64,000 nucleotides of DNA from Bog-473 sp964457065 (GTDB taxonomy: Bacteria; Actinomycetota; Acidimicrobiia; Acidimicrobiales; RAAP-2): contig CAYWDQ010000003.1 in NCBI GenBank assembly GCA_964457065.1, forward strand, positions 10,863 through 74,862. The letters are read 5' to 3'. The notes beneath the pieces were generated by a model, which was given only the letters and a program-made list of their open reading frames with translations, made no database searches and was not told the origin of the DNA. Every line of letters starts with the position of its first letter. Positions within the stretch are counted from its first letter, which is position 1. Both the position numbers and the translations under genes were made by a program. Positions 16,000 through 24,904 of the stretch are shown here, piece by piece.

Positions 16000-16974
16000 A
16001 TGGAAACGATCGCTCTCGGAACCCAGGGCCTCGAGGTCTCGCGCCAGGGGCTCGGCTGCATGGGCATGTCGGACTTCTACGGCCCGGGCGACGACGAGGA
16101 GTCGACCGCCACCATCCACCGGGCGCTCGACCTCGGGGTCACCTTCTTCGACACCTCGGACATGTACGGGCCGCACACGAACGAGGTGCTGGTGGGCAAG
16201 GCGCTGGCGGGGCGCCGCGACGAAGCCGTCATCGCCACCAAATTCGGCATCGTGCGTGACCCCGGCGATCCGGCGAGGCGCTCCGTGAGCGGTCGGCCCG
16301 AGTACGTGCGCGAGGCCTGTGACGGGTCGCTCTCACGCCTCGGCGTCGACCACATCGACCTCTACTACCAGCACCGTGTCGATCCCGACACGCCCATTGA
16401 GGAGACGGTTGGCGCCATGGGCGAGCTGGTGGCGCAGGGCAAGGTGCGCTTCCTCGGCCTGTCGGAGGCGGCGCCCGACACCATCCGGCGGGCCCATGCC
16501 GTGCACCCGATCTCGGCGCTGCAGACGGAGTACTCGGTGTGGTCGCGGGACCCCGAACGGGAGATCCTCCCGACCCTGCGGGAGCTCGGGATCGGCTTCG
16601 TCCCCTACAGCCCGCTGGGGCGGGGTTTCCTGACCGGCACCATGCGCTCGCTCGACGACCTCGACGAATCCGACTTCCGCCGCTACCAGCCTCGCTTCCA
16701 GGGCGACAACCTGGCCGACAACATCGCCATCGTCGAGGTGCTCGACCGGCTCGCGGCTTCCAAGGCCTGTACGCCCGGGCAGGTCGCCCTCTCCTTCGTC
16801 CACGCGGCCGGCCGGGACGTGGCGCCGATCCCGGGCACCAAGCGGCGCACGTACCTCGAGGAGAACGTGGCCGCGCTCGACGTGGAGCTGACCGAGGAGG
16901 ATCTCGCGATCCTCGACACCGTTGCTCCGGCCAAGGGCGACCGCTACGCCGACATGTCGCCGGTGAACCGCTAG
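16000..16974 (+). CDS. Aldo/keto reductase
   Basis: A 324-residue TIM-barrel NADPH-dependent reductase of the AKR13-like type. The catalytic tetrad is visible: D and Y in FFDTSDMYGPHTNE (about 48-61), K in VIATKFG, and the tyrosine-following Q-H of YYQHRVDP. The cofactor segment PIPGTKRRTYLEENVAAL is at the C-terminus. A strong GGAGGAG box lies 9 bases before ATG 16000, and TAGGGT near 15958 could be its -10. It is monocistronic and convergent with the next gene. Confidence 0.92.
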   Translation: METIALGTQGLEVSRQGLGCMGMSDFYGPGDDEESTATIHRALDLGVTFFDTSDMYGPHTNEVLVGKALAGRRDEAVIATKFGIVRDPGDPARRSVSGRPEYVREACDGSLSRLGVDHIDLYYQHRVDPDTPIEETVGAMGELVAQGKVRFLGLSEAAPDTIRRAHAVHPISALQTEYSVWSRDPEREILPTLRELGIGFVPYSPLGRGFLTGTMRSLDDLDESDFRRYQPRFQGDNLADNIAIVEVLDRLAASKACTPGQVALSFVHAAGRDVAPIPGTKRRTYLEENVAALDVELTEEDLAILDTVAPAKGDRYADMSPVNR

Positions 16975-17037
16975 GAGCCCATCTGCTCCCCGACGCCGCT
17001 GTTTCGTGACGCGGGGCAGGCACATTGGGTCAGTCAG

Positions 17038-17823
17038 TTATCCCGCCTTCTCGAAGGGGGTCGTTCCCAGCCGCGAGGTGCGACGTCGACGATAGAGAAC
17101 GGAGAGCCCGAGGAGGCCGACGGCCGCAGCAGGGAAGAGCACGACCATCGGAACTTCGGGAGCATCGGCAGGAGGCGAGGAGATGTCGCCGCCGGCCCAG
17201 TCGCCGGCCGTGGCGGTGCTGAAGGCAACGATGGCAGGCGCACCACCGGTCAGACTGGTGTCGGTCGCAGTGATGACGGCGGTGCCGTTCAAAGAGAGCG
17301 TCAGGTCGGAGCCCGTCGCCGAGAGTGCCAGTTGCGTCCCGGCGGCCAGAGCTCCGGAGTTGTAGGTGGAGCCGATCTGGGTCCAGGCATCGTCGAAGCG
17401 TTCGAACAGCATCAGCTCGGGGGTGCCGAAATCCCAGAAGTAGAGACCGACGTAGGCATCATGGCCACTGTCTCGTGCCCGAACCGCAGGGCCGACCCAC
17501 TGGCCGCCACTGAGCTGGGTGGACGTGATCTCGATCTGTGAGTACTGGTCGCTGCCATAGGTCTCGCCGGTGCGAATGTCACCCGAAAGACCGTCGCTGG
17601 TTCCCACTACCTCCTGGTTCGAGATGGCCAGACCGCCGTCACTGATGTCGGTCCAGTTGGCGCCGAGGGGGCCGTCGGCCCGGTTGAAGTCGTCCGAGGC
17701 CGTGGTCGCGAAGGCGGCCTGCGGCAGGACGATGAGCAGCGACGCCACGAGGGCGACGAAAGTCAGGAGCTTCAAGCCGACGCGGCCCCCGATCTTCGCC
17801 TTGTGGGTGACAGGAGCTCTCAT
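17038..17823 (-). CDS. Anchored LamG-like surface protein
   Basis: A 261-residue exported protein. Residues 1-40 are a signal peptide (LLTFVALVASLLIVLPQAAFA). Residues about 43-225 have the pattern of a concanavalin-like/LamG or DUF1080-type beta-sandwich (DDFNRADGPLGANWTDI, ..YVGLYFWDFGTPELMLFER..). The C-terminus has PEVPM, a hydrophobic stretch of about 17 residues and YRRRR, followed by a short polar tail. This resembles PEP-CTERM-type sorting signals and recurs in two other proteins here. The ligand is unknown; carbohydrate or cell-surface binding is an inference from the fold. Convergent with the aldo/keto reductase. Confidence 0.7.
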   Translation of the reverse strand: MRAPVTHKAKIGGRVGLKLLTFVALVASLLIVLPQAAFATTASDDFNRADGPLGANWTDISDGGLAISNQEVVGTSDGLSGDIRTGETYGSDQYSQIEITSTQLSGGQWVGPAVRARDSGHDAYVGLYFWDFGTPELMLFERFDDAWTQIGSTYNSGALAAGTQLALSATGSDLTLSLNGTAVITATDTSLTGGAPAIVAFSTATAGDWAGGDISSPPADAPEVPMVVLFPAAAVGLLGLSVLYRRRRTSRLGTTPFEKAG

Positions 17824-18256
17824 CTCGTCCCTTCCCGGCCGGGCATGCCTTCGGGAGCCGCAGCCGGCACCTCCCGATCGTCGGCCGATTCCAGAGACAG
17901 ATCGCGTTCCATCCTCCGTGATTCAACGCTTCATGCTCCCGTCGCGTTGCGTTCACGCCGGCGACACCCAGGACCACATCCCTCCAGGAAGAACCCACTG
18001 ATCGACGTGCGCCGAAGGCTGGAGGGACAGGAAGGTTCGGCTCCTACGCCATGGTCGATACCCGGGAAGGATCATGGCCGCGCAGCACTCGAGGGAGCCA
18101 TGGCTCGTGTCGACGGTCAGGTCGTACACGACGCCTTCGTGACTCTCTCCACCGCGGAGGAACACCTCGTCGACGATGACGCCGGTCCCACTGGCAACGA
18201 TGGCGGCAATCCCGATGTACCAGGACGCCGCAGCCTGCCCGTTCGCCGGGACTAGG
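17824..18256. other. 433-base intergenic stretch
   Basis: It separates two minus-strand genes. It contains the upstream region of the LamG-like protein. Open frames on both strands lack start sites with ribosome binding sites and family resemblance. I see no RNA gene or repeat. Confidence 0.5.
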
Positions 18257-18613
18257 TCATTCGAGTTCCTTCCAACGTTCCCGGCCAAAGAGGCGTCCGA
18301 ACCGAGCGGACAGTGACGGTCCCTCGTCGTGAGCGGTATCGGGGTGAAGGACCAGAGTCCCCTCAGGCGCCGGCAACGCCGCCGCTTCTTCATCGGTGAG
18401 AGCGCACAGCACTGCGGCCGTCGTCATCTCGACGATCTGATCCCGGTCGACGAATCGCAGGCCGTGATGGGTCTTGACGGCGATGCCGTCGAACAGGTCC
18501 TCTTCGGGAATCTGCAAGACGTGTTCAACCGTGCCGAATTGGTTGCCGGTCGAACTGAGAACCGGCGTGCCGACTGCCAGCGCCTCGTAGGAGATGGGAG
18601 TTCCTTCAGCCAT
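18257..18613 (-). CDS. PRC-barrel-like small protein
   Basis: A 118-residue cytoplasmic protein: MAEGTPISYEALAVGTPVLSS, then TVEHVLQIPEEDLFDGIAVKT and LRFVDRDQIVEMTTAAV. This is the alternating strand pattern of PRC-barrel or DUF2171-type stress proteins, which set a small beta-barrel adaptor. The start at 18613 has GAGGAG 6 bases upstream and is preferred over an upstream in-frame ATG. The C-terminal half is acidic then basic (GRLFGRERWKELE). No catalytic residues are visible; role unknown. Confidence 0.65.
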   Translation of the reverse strand: MAEGTPISYEALAVGTPVLSSTGNQFGTVEHVLQIPEEDLFDGIAVKTHHGLRFVDRDQIVEMTTAAVLCALTDEEAAALPAPEGTLVLHPDTAHDEGPSLSARFGRLFGRERWKELE

Positions 18614-18838
18614 GTGCTCCTCGTTCTGTCGGTGAACGAAGCCCAAACTAGTTCGACGCAGGCCGACCCAACATCACGCGGCAGCTCCCCGGCACTGAGC
18701 AGCGGCCATCTGGCGAGAGACGCTCGGAGGTCCTGCGTGGATTGGGCGAGGCGCTCGAATCCGCCCTGATGCCACCCGTTCGCTGCCGGGAACGGGACAA
18801 GTAGATCGCGGCAGAGGGCCACCTATGCTGTGACGAGT

Positions 18839-19744
18839 ATGCAGGTCGTGGTCACGGGATCGAGCGGCCCGATCGGCCGAGCACTGTGTTCCTATCTCGC
18901 CAGTTCCGGCCATCACGTCGTCAGGGTCGTGCGCCGCCCGGTTGCTCCCGGTGAGGTCGCGCTTGCCTGGAACCCAGAGGCAGGCACGATCGATGCCCGT
19001 GGTCTCGAGGGTGCCGACGCGGTGGTCCACCTGGCAGGAGCAGGTGTCGGCGACGGTCGTTGGACCGAGTCGCGCAAGCGGGTTCTCGTCGAGAGCCGTA
19101 TACGCTCCACTGCGCTGCTCACCGGAGCGTTGGCTGGTCTCGATCACCGGCCTCGGGTGCTGGTGAGCGCATCGGCCGTCGGGTTCTACGGTGATCGAGG
19201 TGACGAGGTCCTCACCGAGCAGAGCCCACCGGGTGACGACTTCCTCGCGTCGCTCTGCGTCCGCTGGGAGGCCGAAGCTGCCCCCGCGGCAGAGGCCGGC
19301 GTGAGGGTGGTCTGCGCTCGCACCGGCCTCGTCTTGAGCAAGGAGGGCGGCGCGCTCCCAAAGCTGTTGCCGCTGTTCAGGCTCGGCCTGGGCGGAAGGT
19401 TCGGATCCGGTGCGCAGTGGTGGAGCTGGATCACCCTCGACGACGAGATCCGGGCGATTGCGTGGCTGCTCGAGAACGACATACGCGGGCCGGTGAACTT
19501 GACGGCGCCGAATCCCGTCACCAACCGCGAATTCACCCGGATCCTCGGCGCGGTGCTGTCCCGACCGGCCCGCCTACCTGTGCCCAGGTTCGGCCCGAGG
19601 TTGCTGTTGGGGTCCGAGCTCGCCGATTCCCTGCTGTTCACCAGCGCCCGGGTGCAGCCCGCAGTCCTGGAATCGAGCGGGTTCGCCTTCTCCGACCCCG
19701 ACCTTGAGATCGGTCTAAAGGACATTCTCAGACCGTCGTCGTGA
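18839..19744 (+). CDS. TIGR01777-type NAD(P)-binding epimerase
   Basis: A 301-residue short-chain-dehydrogenase-fold protein of the YfcH/SulA-like family. It has the Rossmann motif TGSSGPIGRAL at residues 6-16, ADAVVHLAGAGVGDGRW, the SASAVGFYGDRG catalytic segment containing the active tyrosine, and a C-terminal DUF1731-like domain (TNREFTRILGAVLSRPARLPVP... ending in VLESSGF). The substrate is unknown for the family. ATG 18839 is chosen, with GTG 18830 as alternative; TATGCT at 18824-18829 could give a leaderless transcript. The next gene starts 3 bases after the stop. Confidence 0.88.
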   Translation: MQVVVTGSSGPIGRALCSYLASSGHHVVRVVRRPVAPGEVALAWNPEAGTIDARGLEGADAVVHLAGAGVGDGRWTESRKRVLVESRIRSTALLTGALAGLDHRPRVLVSASAVGFYGDRGDEVLTEQSPPGDDFLASLCVRWEAEAAPAAEAGVRVVCARTGLVLSKEGGALPKLLPLFRLGLGGRFGSGAQWWSWITLDDEIRAIAWLLENDIRGPVNLTAPNPVTNREFTRILGAVLSRPARLPVPRFGPRLLLGSELADSLLFTSARVQPAVLESSGFAFSDPDLEIGLKDILRPSS

Positions 19745-19747
19745 GCA

Positions 19748-20827
19748 ATGCGGGATCAGGGGCAGAGGTGGTTCGGACAACGCGAGACTATGGCCGTGCC
19801 TCAGCTCGTCACCCTGGTGAGGAAGGCGTGCGAGGAGTGGGACCCCGCTGTCGAACGGGCCATTCTCGGCACGGGGGAGGCCGACGAGATTGCCACGATG
19901 ATTGAGTCGTTCGTCAGCTCACGGTGCGGGCTGATTGGTGACAGCGTCTTCTATCGCCCCGGAGTCGGAATCGTTGCCGGTCTGCGTGTCAGCGACAATT
20001 CCGAGATAGTGGTGAAGATTCACCGCTGGAATGTCTCGTTCGCTCGTCTGGCCGCCGTCCAGAAGGTGCAGGCATTTCTGGCTGATGAGGGCCTTCCCGC
20101 GCCCAGGCCCCTCACGGAGCCAGAACCGCTCGTCAATGGGATCGCCACTATCGAAGAGCTACGACGTGGAGGGCGTGCAAGTGCTCGGGACCCTGCCGTA
20201 CGCCGGGCCATTGCCGAGGGGCTTCACACGTTCATCTCGGCAGCCACACCTCTTGTCGGACACGTCGACATCGGAGCGCCGCTCCTCTTGAGGCCGGTCG
20301 GTGCACCATTGTGGTTCGAGCCGCATGACGTGCGCTTCGACTTCGACGGCACCGCCAATGGCGCGGAATGGATCGATAGTCTCGCCGTGCTCGCCCGGCG
20401 TCGACTCGAAAAGGCCGGTTCGAACGTGGTGATCGGCCACTTCGACTGGCGAGTCGAGAACCTGGCCTTCCATGGCAACGACATCTGCGCGATCTACGAC
20501 TGGGACTCGGTCTGTGCCGCTCCCGAAGCGGTCGTGGTCGGGAACACGGCGGCCCAGTTCACGGCTGACTGGACCGACTCTGAGGACGATCCCCTGCCGA
20601 GCGTCGACGAGATGCGGTCTTTTGTCGGTGACTACGAACTGATCAGAGGTGCCAGGTTCGACGCGGCCGAGCGCGAGTTGCTCGACGCAGCGAATCTCTT
20701 CTTATGCGCCTACGGCGCACGGTGTCAGCATTCCGATATGACGAAGCATCCCGAGATCGCTCGGACGGCGAACTCCGGTTGGTATCGGCTGCTGCGAGAA
20801 CGTGGGGACAGAGCCCTGCTCGACTGA
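19748..20827 (+). CDS. Aminoglycoside-phosphotransferase-like kinase
   Basis: A 359-residue protein with the eukaryotic-like kinase fold of the APH/choline kinase family. The catalytic loop is IGHFDWRVENLAF (H-x-D-x-x-x-x-N) and the metal loop is AIYDWDS, both in the C-terminal half. An N-terminal lobe has VVKIHRW as the possible ATP-lysine strand. The second ATG (19790, MAVPQLVT) may be the true start. It is probably co-transcribed with the epimerase. The substrate cannot be told; antibiotic resistance should not be assumed. Confidence 0.8.
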   Translation: MRDQGQRWFGQRETMAVPQLVTLVRKACEEWDPAVERAILGTGEADEIATMIESFVSSRCGLIGDSVFYRPGVGIVAGLRVSDNSEIVVKIHRWNVSFARLAAVQKVQAFLADEGLPAPRPLTEPEPLVNGIATIEELRRGGRASARDPAVRRAIAEGLHTFISAATPLVGHVDIGAPLLLRPVGAPLWFEPHDVRFDFDGTANGAEWIDSLAVLARRRLEKAGSNVVIGHFDWRVENLAFHGNDICAIYDWDSVCAAPEAVVVGNTAAQFTADWTDSEDDPLPSVDEMRSFVGDYELIRGARFDAAERELLDAANLFLCAYGARCQHSDMTKHPEIARTANSGWYRLLRERGDRALLD

Positions 20828-21075
20828 CCCCGCGTCCCAGCGCCCAGCTCTTTGACTTGTTGCGGCGGGCACGTCGGTCGGAGCTCCTCGTTCACCCCGA
20901 GTGCCGGGCTGCCTTCTCGATGGCGACCAGCCACCAGCAGCCCGATCCTCGGGTGGGGGCGCCCCGGCCGGCAATCGAACAGCGCACGGTCTTAGGAGCC
21001 CCACGGGCCCCTTCTGCGCGTCAGGGTCTCGATGCCCTTACCTTCTCCGATCCGAGCTGATGGCAGAATCGGGCC

Positions 21076-21825
21076 ATGGGATCGATCGTCTGGGGCAGGG
21101 AGATCGCAGAGGTCTATGACGCGACCTACGCGGCTCTGGCGGAGCCGTCGGTGGTCGACCCGATGGTCGACCTGCTCGCCGGGCTGGCTGGCGATGGTGC
21201 TGCCCTCGAGTTCGCCGTCGGCACGGGCCGCATAGCGCTGCCGCTCAGCGCACGGGGCGTCCCAGTCCGCGGCCTCGAGCTCTCGCCTGAAATGGTGGAG
21301 CAGTTCCGAGGCAAGCCGGGCGCCGATGCAGTTCCCGTCACGATCGGCGACATGATCACGACGCGCCTGACCGACAGTTTCGAGCTCGTGTACCTGGTCG
21401 CCAACTCGATCATGAACGTCACGACCCAGGAGGAACAGATCGCGGTGTTCTCGAACGCGGCCGCCCACCTCGTCCCGGGAGGGCGCTTCGTGGTCGAGCT
21501 GATGGTCCCCCAGCTCGGCCGGGCGGCTCCGCCCGAGATGGCCCGGGTCTTCAGGCTGGACTCCGACCACGTCGGCATCGAGACGTTCGACGACCTCGCG
21601 GGCCAGGTGGCGTGGTCCCATCACTGGATGGAGGTCGACGGTCGCCTGGTGCGCCACTCCGCTCCGTACCGGTACATCTGGCCGTCGGAGCTACTCCTCA
21701 TGGCGAAGCTCACTGGGTTCGAGCTCGAGGATCGTTGGGGCGGCTGGGACCGGTCACCGTTCACTTCGGAGAGTGGGAACCAGGTCGCAGTCTTCGTCAA
21801 GAGGGGACAAGGCGCCCGGGAATAG
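21076..21825 (+). CDS. Class I SAM-dependent methyltransferase
   Basis: A 249-residue methyltransferase. The SAM site is LEFAVGTGRIALPLSARG (E/D-x-G-x-G-x-G variant with A in place of G) near 43-60, followed by GLELSPEMVEQFR and the motif-II-like FELVYLVANSI. After the Rossmann core, strands with RLVRHSAPYRYIWPSELLLMAKLTGFEL form the usual C-terminal sheet. CAGAAT (21064-21069) lies exactly 6 bases before ATG with no Shine-Dalgarno sequence, suggesting a leaderless mRNA. Substrate unknown. Confidence 0.85.
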   Translation: MGSIVWGREIAEVYDATYAALAEPSVVDPMVDLLAGLAGDGAALEFAVGTGRIALPLSARGVPVRGLELSPEMVEQFRGKPGADAVPVTIGDMITTRLTDSFELVYLVANSIMNVTTQEEQIAVFSNAAAHLVPGGRFVVELMVPQLGRAAPPEMARVFRLDSDHVGIETFDDLAGQVAWSHHWMEVDGRLVRHSAPYRYIWPSELLLMAKLTGFELEDRWGGWDRSPFTSESGNQVAVFVKRGQGARE

Positions 21826-21922
21826 CCCAAGGGGCCCCTTGCCGGGAGTCAGAGCCAGTGGGAGCCGCGACGACGATGTCGGCGCGCGGTCAGAAGCCGC
21901 CAATGCGGCCGTGGGTTGAGGG

Positions 21923-22132
21923 CTACTTGTGCGCCAGCTCCAGCGCGGCCGGTTGGTCACCGAGCAGGCGTGCGCCTGCCCAGATGAGCAGCGATCCCAC
22001 GCGCCGCCGTGAACGAGCGAACCGCGGAGAATGGTCTTCGGGTCGGACTCTTGGTTTCTCCCGGATTCGGCGGTCATCGAGGAGGTCCTCGTGTCGGGCC
22101 TTGGCGAGGGCTCGTAGCAATTCGGGGTGCAT
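21923..22132 (-). CDS. Small basic membrane-associated protein
   Basis: A 69-residue protein: MHPELLRALAKARHEDLL..., a basic linker and the hydrophobic segment GSLLIWAGARLLGD, ending ELAHK. Small actinobacterial proteins of this plan (short helical N-terminus, R/H-rich middle, one amphipathic or membrane helix) are common and uncharacterised. AAGGAG lies 6-7 bases before ATG 22132, which makes a real gene likely. It is downstream of an even smaller ORF on the same strand. Confidence 0.6.
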   Translation of the reverse strand: MHPELLRALAKARHEDLLDDRRIREKPRVRPEDHSPRFARSRRRVGSLLIWAGARLLGDQPAALELAHK

Positions 22133-22258
22133 CGGTGCTCCTTGGGGACAGAGAAGAAGTAGTGACGGGGGGTGTGACAGCGGCCGCGGCGACGTGGGGC
22201 CGGTGGCCCGGAGGCGCGAGGCGCCGCCATCGGCGCTCGCCCGCGAGCTCGATGCTGG

Positions 22259-22339
22259 TCAGGCCAGCAGAGCGCGATCGTCCGCGGCGGCGGTGGCGCA
22301 CAGCATCGGCATCTGACGGTTCGTCGAGTGGATCTTCAT
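22259..22339 (-). CDS. 26-residue peptide ORF with strong ribosome binding site
   Basis: ATG 22339 on the minus strand is preceded by GAGGAGG at ideal distance and encodes MKIHSTNRQMPMLC..., 26 residues with one cysteine, ending at TGA 22259. It lies 126 bases upstream of the 69-residue gene in the same direction. It could be a leader peptide or an independent micro-protein. No hydrophobic segment is visible. Function unknown. Confidence 0.45.
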   Translation of the reverse strand: MKIHSTNRQMPMLCATAAADDRALLA

Positions 22340-22523
22340 GTGCACCTCCTCAGTGCTCGCATCGGAGACGTCATGAAAACATACAGGCGCCGAAATGGCG
22401 AGCGCTTTGGACGAGAACGCAACGAACGTGCGCAGCGTGCGTGCCACGCGTGCGACAAGCCGACAACCTCCGGCACGGGTGAGAAACCCGTCCCAGGAGA
22501 TCGACCATGGGACAACATGTGCC

Positions 22524-22985
22524 ATGGAGATTCGCAGAGCCCTCCCGCGCGAGGCGGGTTCTCTCGCTGCGCTGTGGCTCCGATCCCGGGCAGCCTCGAT
22601 TCCGTCGATCCCCCCGACCGTCCACACCGATGAGGAAGTGACCAGGTGGTTCGAGGAGGTGGTTCTTCCGACCCGTGAGGTCTGGGTCGCTGGGAGCCCG
22701 GGCGAGGTCGTCGCTCTCATGGTGCTGGACCATGAGTGGGTCGATCAGCTCTATGTCGACCCGGCTTCAACGCGACACGGCATCGGTGCGGCATTGCTCG
22801 ACCATGCGATGAGGCGGCGTCCGGCCGGACTCAAGCTCTGGACCTTTCAGAGCAACGTCGACGCACGGCGCTTCTATGAGGGATGTGGGTTCGTCGCCGT
22901 TGCGACGACAACGGGCGACAACGAGGAGCACGCGCCCGACGTGTGCTACGAGTGGCGGCCGCGCTCCACCGTCCAGCCGAGCTAG
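22524..22985 (+). CDS. GNAT-family N-acetyltransferase
   Basis: A 153-residue acetyltransferase starting MEIRRALPREAGSLAALW. The acetyl-CoA motif A is VDQLYVDPASTRHGIGAALL (R/Q-x-x-G-x-G/A type: RHGIGA), followed by LKLWTFQSNVDARRFYEGCGF. Acceptor substrate unknown. Another ATG at 22507 has an AGGAG box but is in a different frame; the GNAT frame has no upstream alternative start. It is convergent with the DUF2510 membrane gene. Confidence 0.85.
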   Translation: MEIRRALPREAGSLAALWLRSRAASIPSIPPTVHTDEEVTRWFEEVVLPTREVWVAGSPGEVVALMVLDHEWVDQLYVDPASTRHGIGAALLDHAMRRRPAGLKLWTFQSNVDARRFYEGCGFVAVATTTGDNEEHAPDVCYEWRPRSTVQPS

Positions 22986-23010
22986 GCAGGCGCTCCGAGC
23001 CCGTGTGTCC

Positions 23011-23868
23011 TCACCACTGGCCACTGCTCTGATCGAGGGCGTCCCATGCGGCTCGCTGAGCCTTTTGAGGGTCGAAAGGTCCAGTTCTTTCAGCGTCGTC
23101 TGCTCGTCGGAGGGCGTTGTTGTCGTACCTGTCCCGTCGTCTGTACCACAGGACGACGCCGCCGACGCAGGCCAGACCACCAAGGAGGATGAGGACCCAC
23201 CCCGGGAGTGTGGCGGGCGGAGACGACGACGTGACGTCGATCCTCACGACGGAGACCTGGGCAGCCCGATCGATGAAATAGACGGTGATCTTGCCGGGCC
23301 GCTCCAGGTAGTAGTAGGCGGTCGCCGACGGGCCGAAACCATCGGAGTAGAGCGCACACGCCGGCGACGGCGCCGAGAGTTCCGGGCTGTACTCCTCGGT
23401 GCCGAATACGAGGATCACGGTGTCGGGATGGACGTTGAACTGTGTGTCCGCATCGCCGGGTCCCACTCCGAGGGCGTAGTCGGGCGCCGAGCTCGCAGCC
23501 GAATCCGAACAACCCGGGGGAGCGGCCGTGCCCCCTTTGGACACCACGGCGAGATCCGCAGGTGAAGGAACGAATCGTTGGGACGGGAGACTGGGGGTCT
23601 TGATGAGGTGGTTGCCCCCCACGATCGCGAGCACTCCGAGGACGATGAGCCAGAGGGCCCACCCTCGTCTCTTGCTCAGACGGTGGTGGTCAGCTTCGAC
23701 TCCCGGCTCCGTTTCGAGCGCAACGGCGACGTCACCCCTCATTGCCTCCGGCGGGGGATCGGTGCTCTCGACGGTCCCGTCACGGACCAGGGAGGTCGGC
23801 GTGGAACCGGACATCCAACGAGCTTCGTGTCGCCCATAAGGATCTTTGAACCATCCCGATGCGGCCAC
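23011..23868 (-). CDS. DUF2510 membrane protein with SGQW tail
   Basis: A 285-residue protein when started at GTG 23868, which has GGAGG 5 bases upstream; an upstream ATG at 23970 would add 34 residues. Residues about 4-30 form a DUF2510 domain (GWFKDPYGRHEARWMSG). A first membrane helix (WALWLIVLGVLAIVGG) precedes an extracytoplasmic domain of about 130 residues with two cysteines. A second helix (WVLILLGGLACVGGVVLWY) is followed by RRRDR and an acidic cytoplasmic tail ending AWDALDQSSGQW. That tail recurs on the opposite strand at 35.6 kb. No known function; the topology suggests envelope sensing or scaffolding. Confidence 0.7.
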   Translation of the reverse strand: MAASGWFKDPYGRHEARWMSGSTPTSLVRDGTVESTDPPPEAMRGDVAVALETEPGVEADHHRLSKRRGWALWLIVLGVLAIVGGNHLIKTPSLPSQRFVPSPADLAVVSKGGTAAPPGCSDSAASSAPDYALGVGPGDADTQFNVHPDTVILVFGTEEYSPELSAPSPACALYSDGFGPSATAYYYLERPGKITVYFIDRAAQVSVVRIDVTSSSPPATLPGWVLILLGGLACVGGVVLWYRRRDRYDNNALRRADDAERTGPFDPQKAQRAAWDALDQSSGQW

Positions 23869-24066
23869 ACCCGCCTCCGACGCTCCGGCTGTACCGACCC
23901 TAATCAGGGGCGGGCGACGGACCTGGTAGGGGTTCCCCGTCGGGACCAACCGTGGCGCGTTCGACGGCACGGAGCAAGGGTCCCCGCCACGGTGACGATG
24001 CTGGCCAGGATGTCGGCACGCCCTGGAGCGAAGGGGACGGTGCCCAGGATCGGAGCGTCGCCCCTC

Positions 24067-24249
24067 TCAGGTCGACACCACCGGCGGGGTTCCGGTGGGC
24101 ACGACGATGATCGGTCGGTGCGTGTGGGCGATATAGGCCACGTCGCCGGCATGGACGTGCAGCATGAACAGGAGCAACGCCATCAAGCCCAGCACCCCGA
24201 CGAGCAGCGCGGCCAGCAGCCAGGCGTGGACTTCGAGCGTACGATTCAC
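24067..24249 (-). CDS. Small single-helix membrane protein
   Basis: A 60-residue ORF (GTG start) with one clear membrane helix, WLLAALLVGVLGLMALLLFML, followed by HVHAGDVAYIAHTHRPIIVVP. The histidine-rich flank after the helix is distinctive. No good ribosome binding site is visible, so the gene is plausible rather than certain. It lies upstream of the DUF2510 gene on the same strand. Confidence 0.4.
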   Translation of the reverse strand: MNRTLEVHAWLLAALLVGVLGLMALLLFMLHVHAGDVAYIAHTHRPIIVVPTGTPPVVST

Positions 24250-24420
24250 TACGAACTGACATACCCCGGTTTGCGTGGCGTATGCCTCGGTCCCCGGTGG
24301 TCAATTGGGTCGAACGTTTGTAGGGCCCCTTCGGCGCACGCGCTCGTCGAGCTCCACCGAGTAGCTCACCCGAAGCACCGACTCCGCCGGCGAGCCGATG
24401 GCGGTCCGTGTGAGAAACGC

Positions 24421-24672
24421 TCAGGCGCCTCGCCGCATCGAAGGTGCACTTCGACGTTCGGAATGGTTTTCCCAGAGGCGCTGCGCCATGTCTCGGGACG
24501 CAACGGGACAATTGATCCCGATGGGTGTGGCGGATTGGTGGTCGCGCTCGCAGTCGTCACAGACGACCATCCACAGACGGTCCGATCGCTGCACAATTTT
24601 GGGATGGTGGATCTTCCTCAACGCGCCTGACTCCAGCTCGATGCCCTCTCCGGCGCAAGCGACCCTAGCCAT
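24421..24672 (-). CDS. Hypothetical protein with a CxxC motif
   Basis: An 83-residue ORF containing DRLWMVVCDDCERDHQSA followed by TPIGINCPVASRDMAQRLWENH. The CDDC pair plus a later cysteine and histidines resemble a small zinc-binding domain, and the W/L-rich helix after it looks folded. The start is uncertain (ATG 24672 has no ribosome binding site; GTG further in is possible). No family recognised. Confidence 0.35.
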   Translation of the reverse strand: MARVACAGEGIELESGALRKIHHPKIVQRSDRLWMVVCDDCERDHQSATPIGINCPVASRDMAQRLWENHSERRSAPSMRRGA

Positions 24673-24904
24673 GGCCCGAACCGGGCTGCAACGGCGGTCC
24701 GTAGTCCCAGGTCGTACGCGACGATCCCGCGAACTGGGCCCGTTTCTTCGCCAGCGCTCGCCGGTGAGCTCCCGTACACCGGCACGATGTGCAGCTGCGT
24801 TCCCGGACCATCGGACCAGCAGGACCATCGTGGACTCACGCCCGGTCTCGAGCGGGTGACGGACGGATCAGGCCTACGGGCCGCTCATTCCCTAGAATTC
24901 GACA

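Noticed and set aside
17953..18393. Minus-strand open frame of 146 residues with a hydrophobic patch
   Set aside because: It overlaps the PRC-barrel gene by 137 bases, has no ribosome binding site or internal start before the hydrophobic part, and the sequence has no family look.
19748..20827. Antibiotic-resistance phosphotransferase
   Set aside because: The kinase motifs are those of the broad APH/choline-kinase superfamily; nothing in the sequence or neighbourhood points to a drug substrate.
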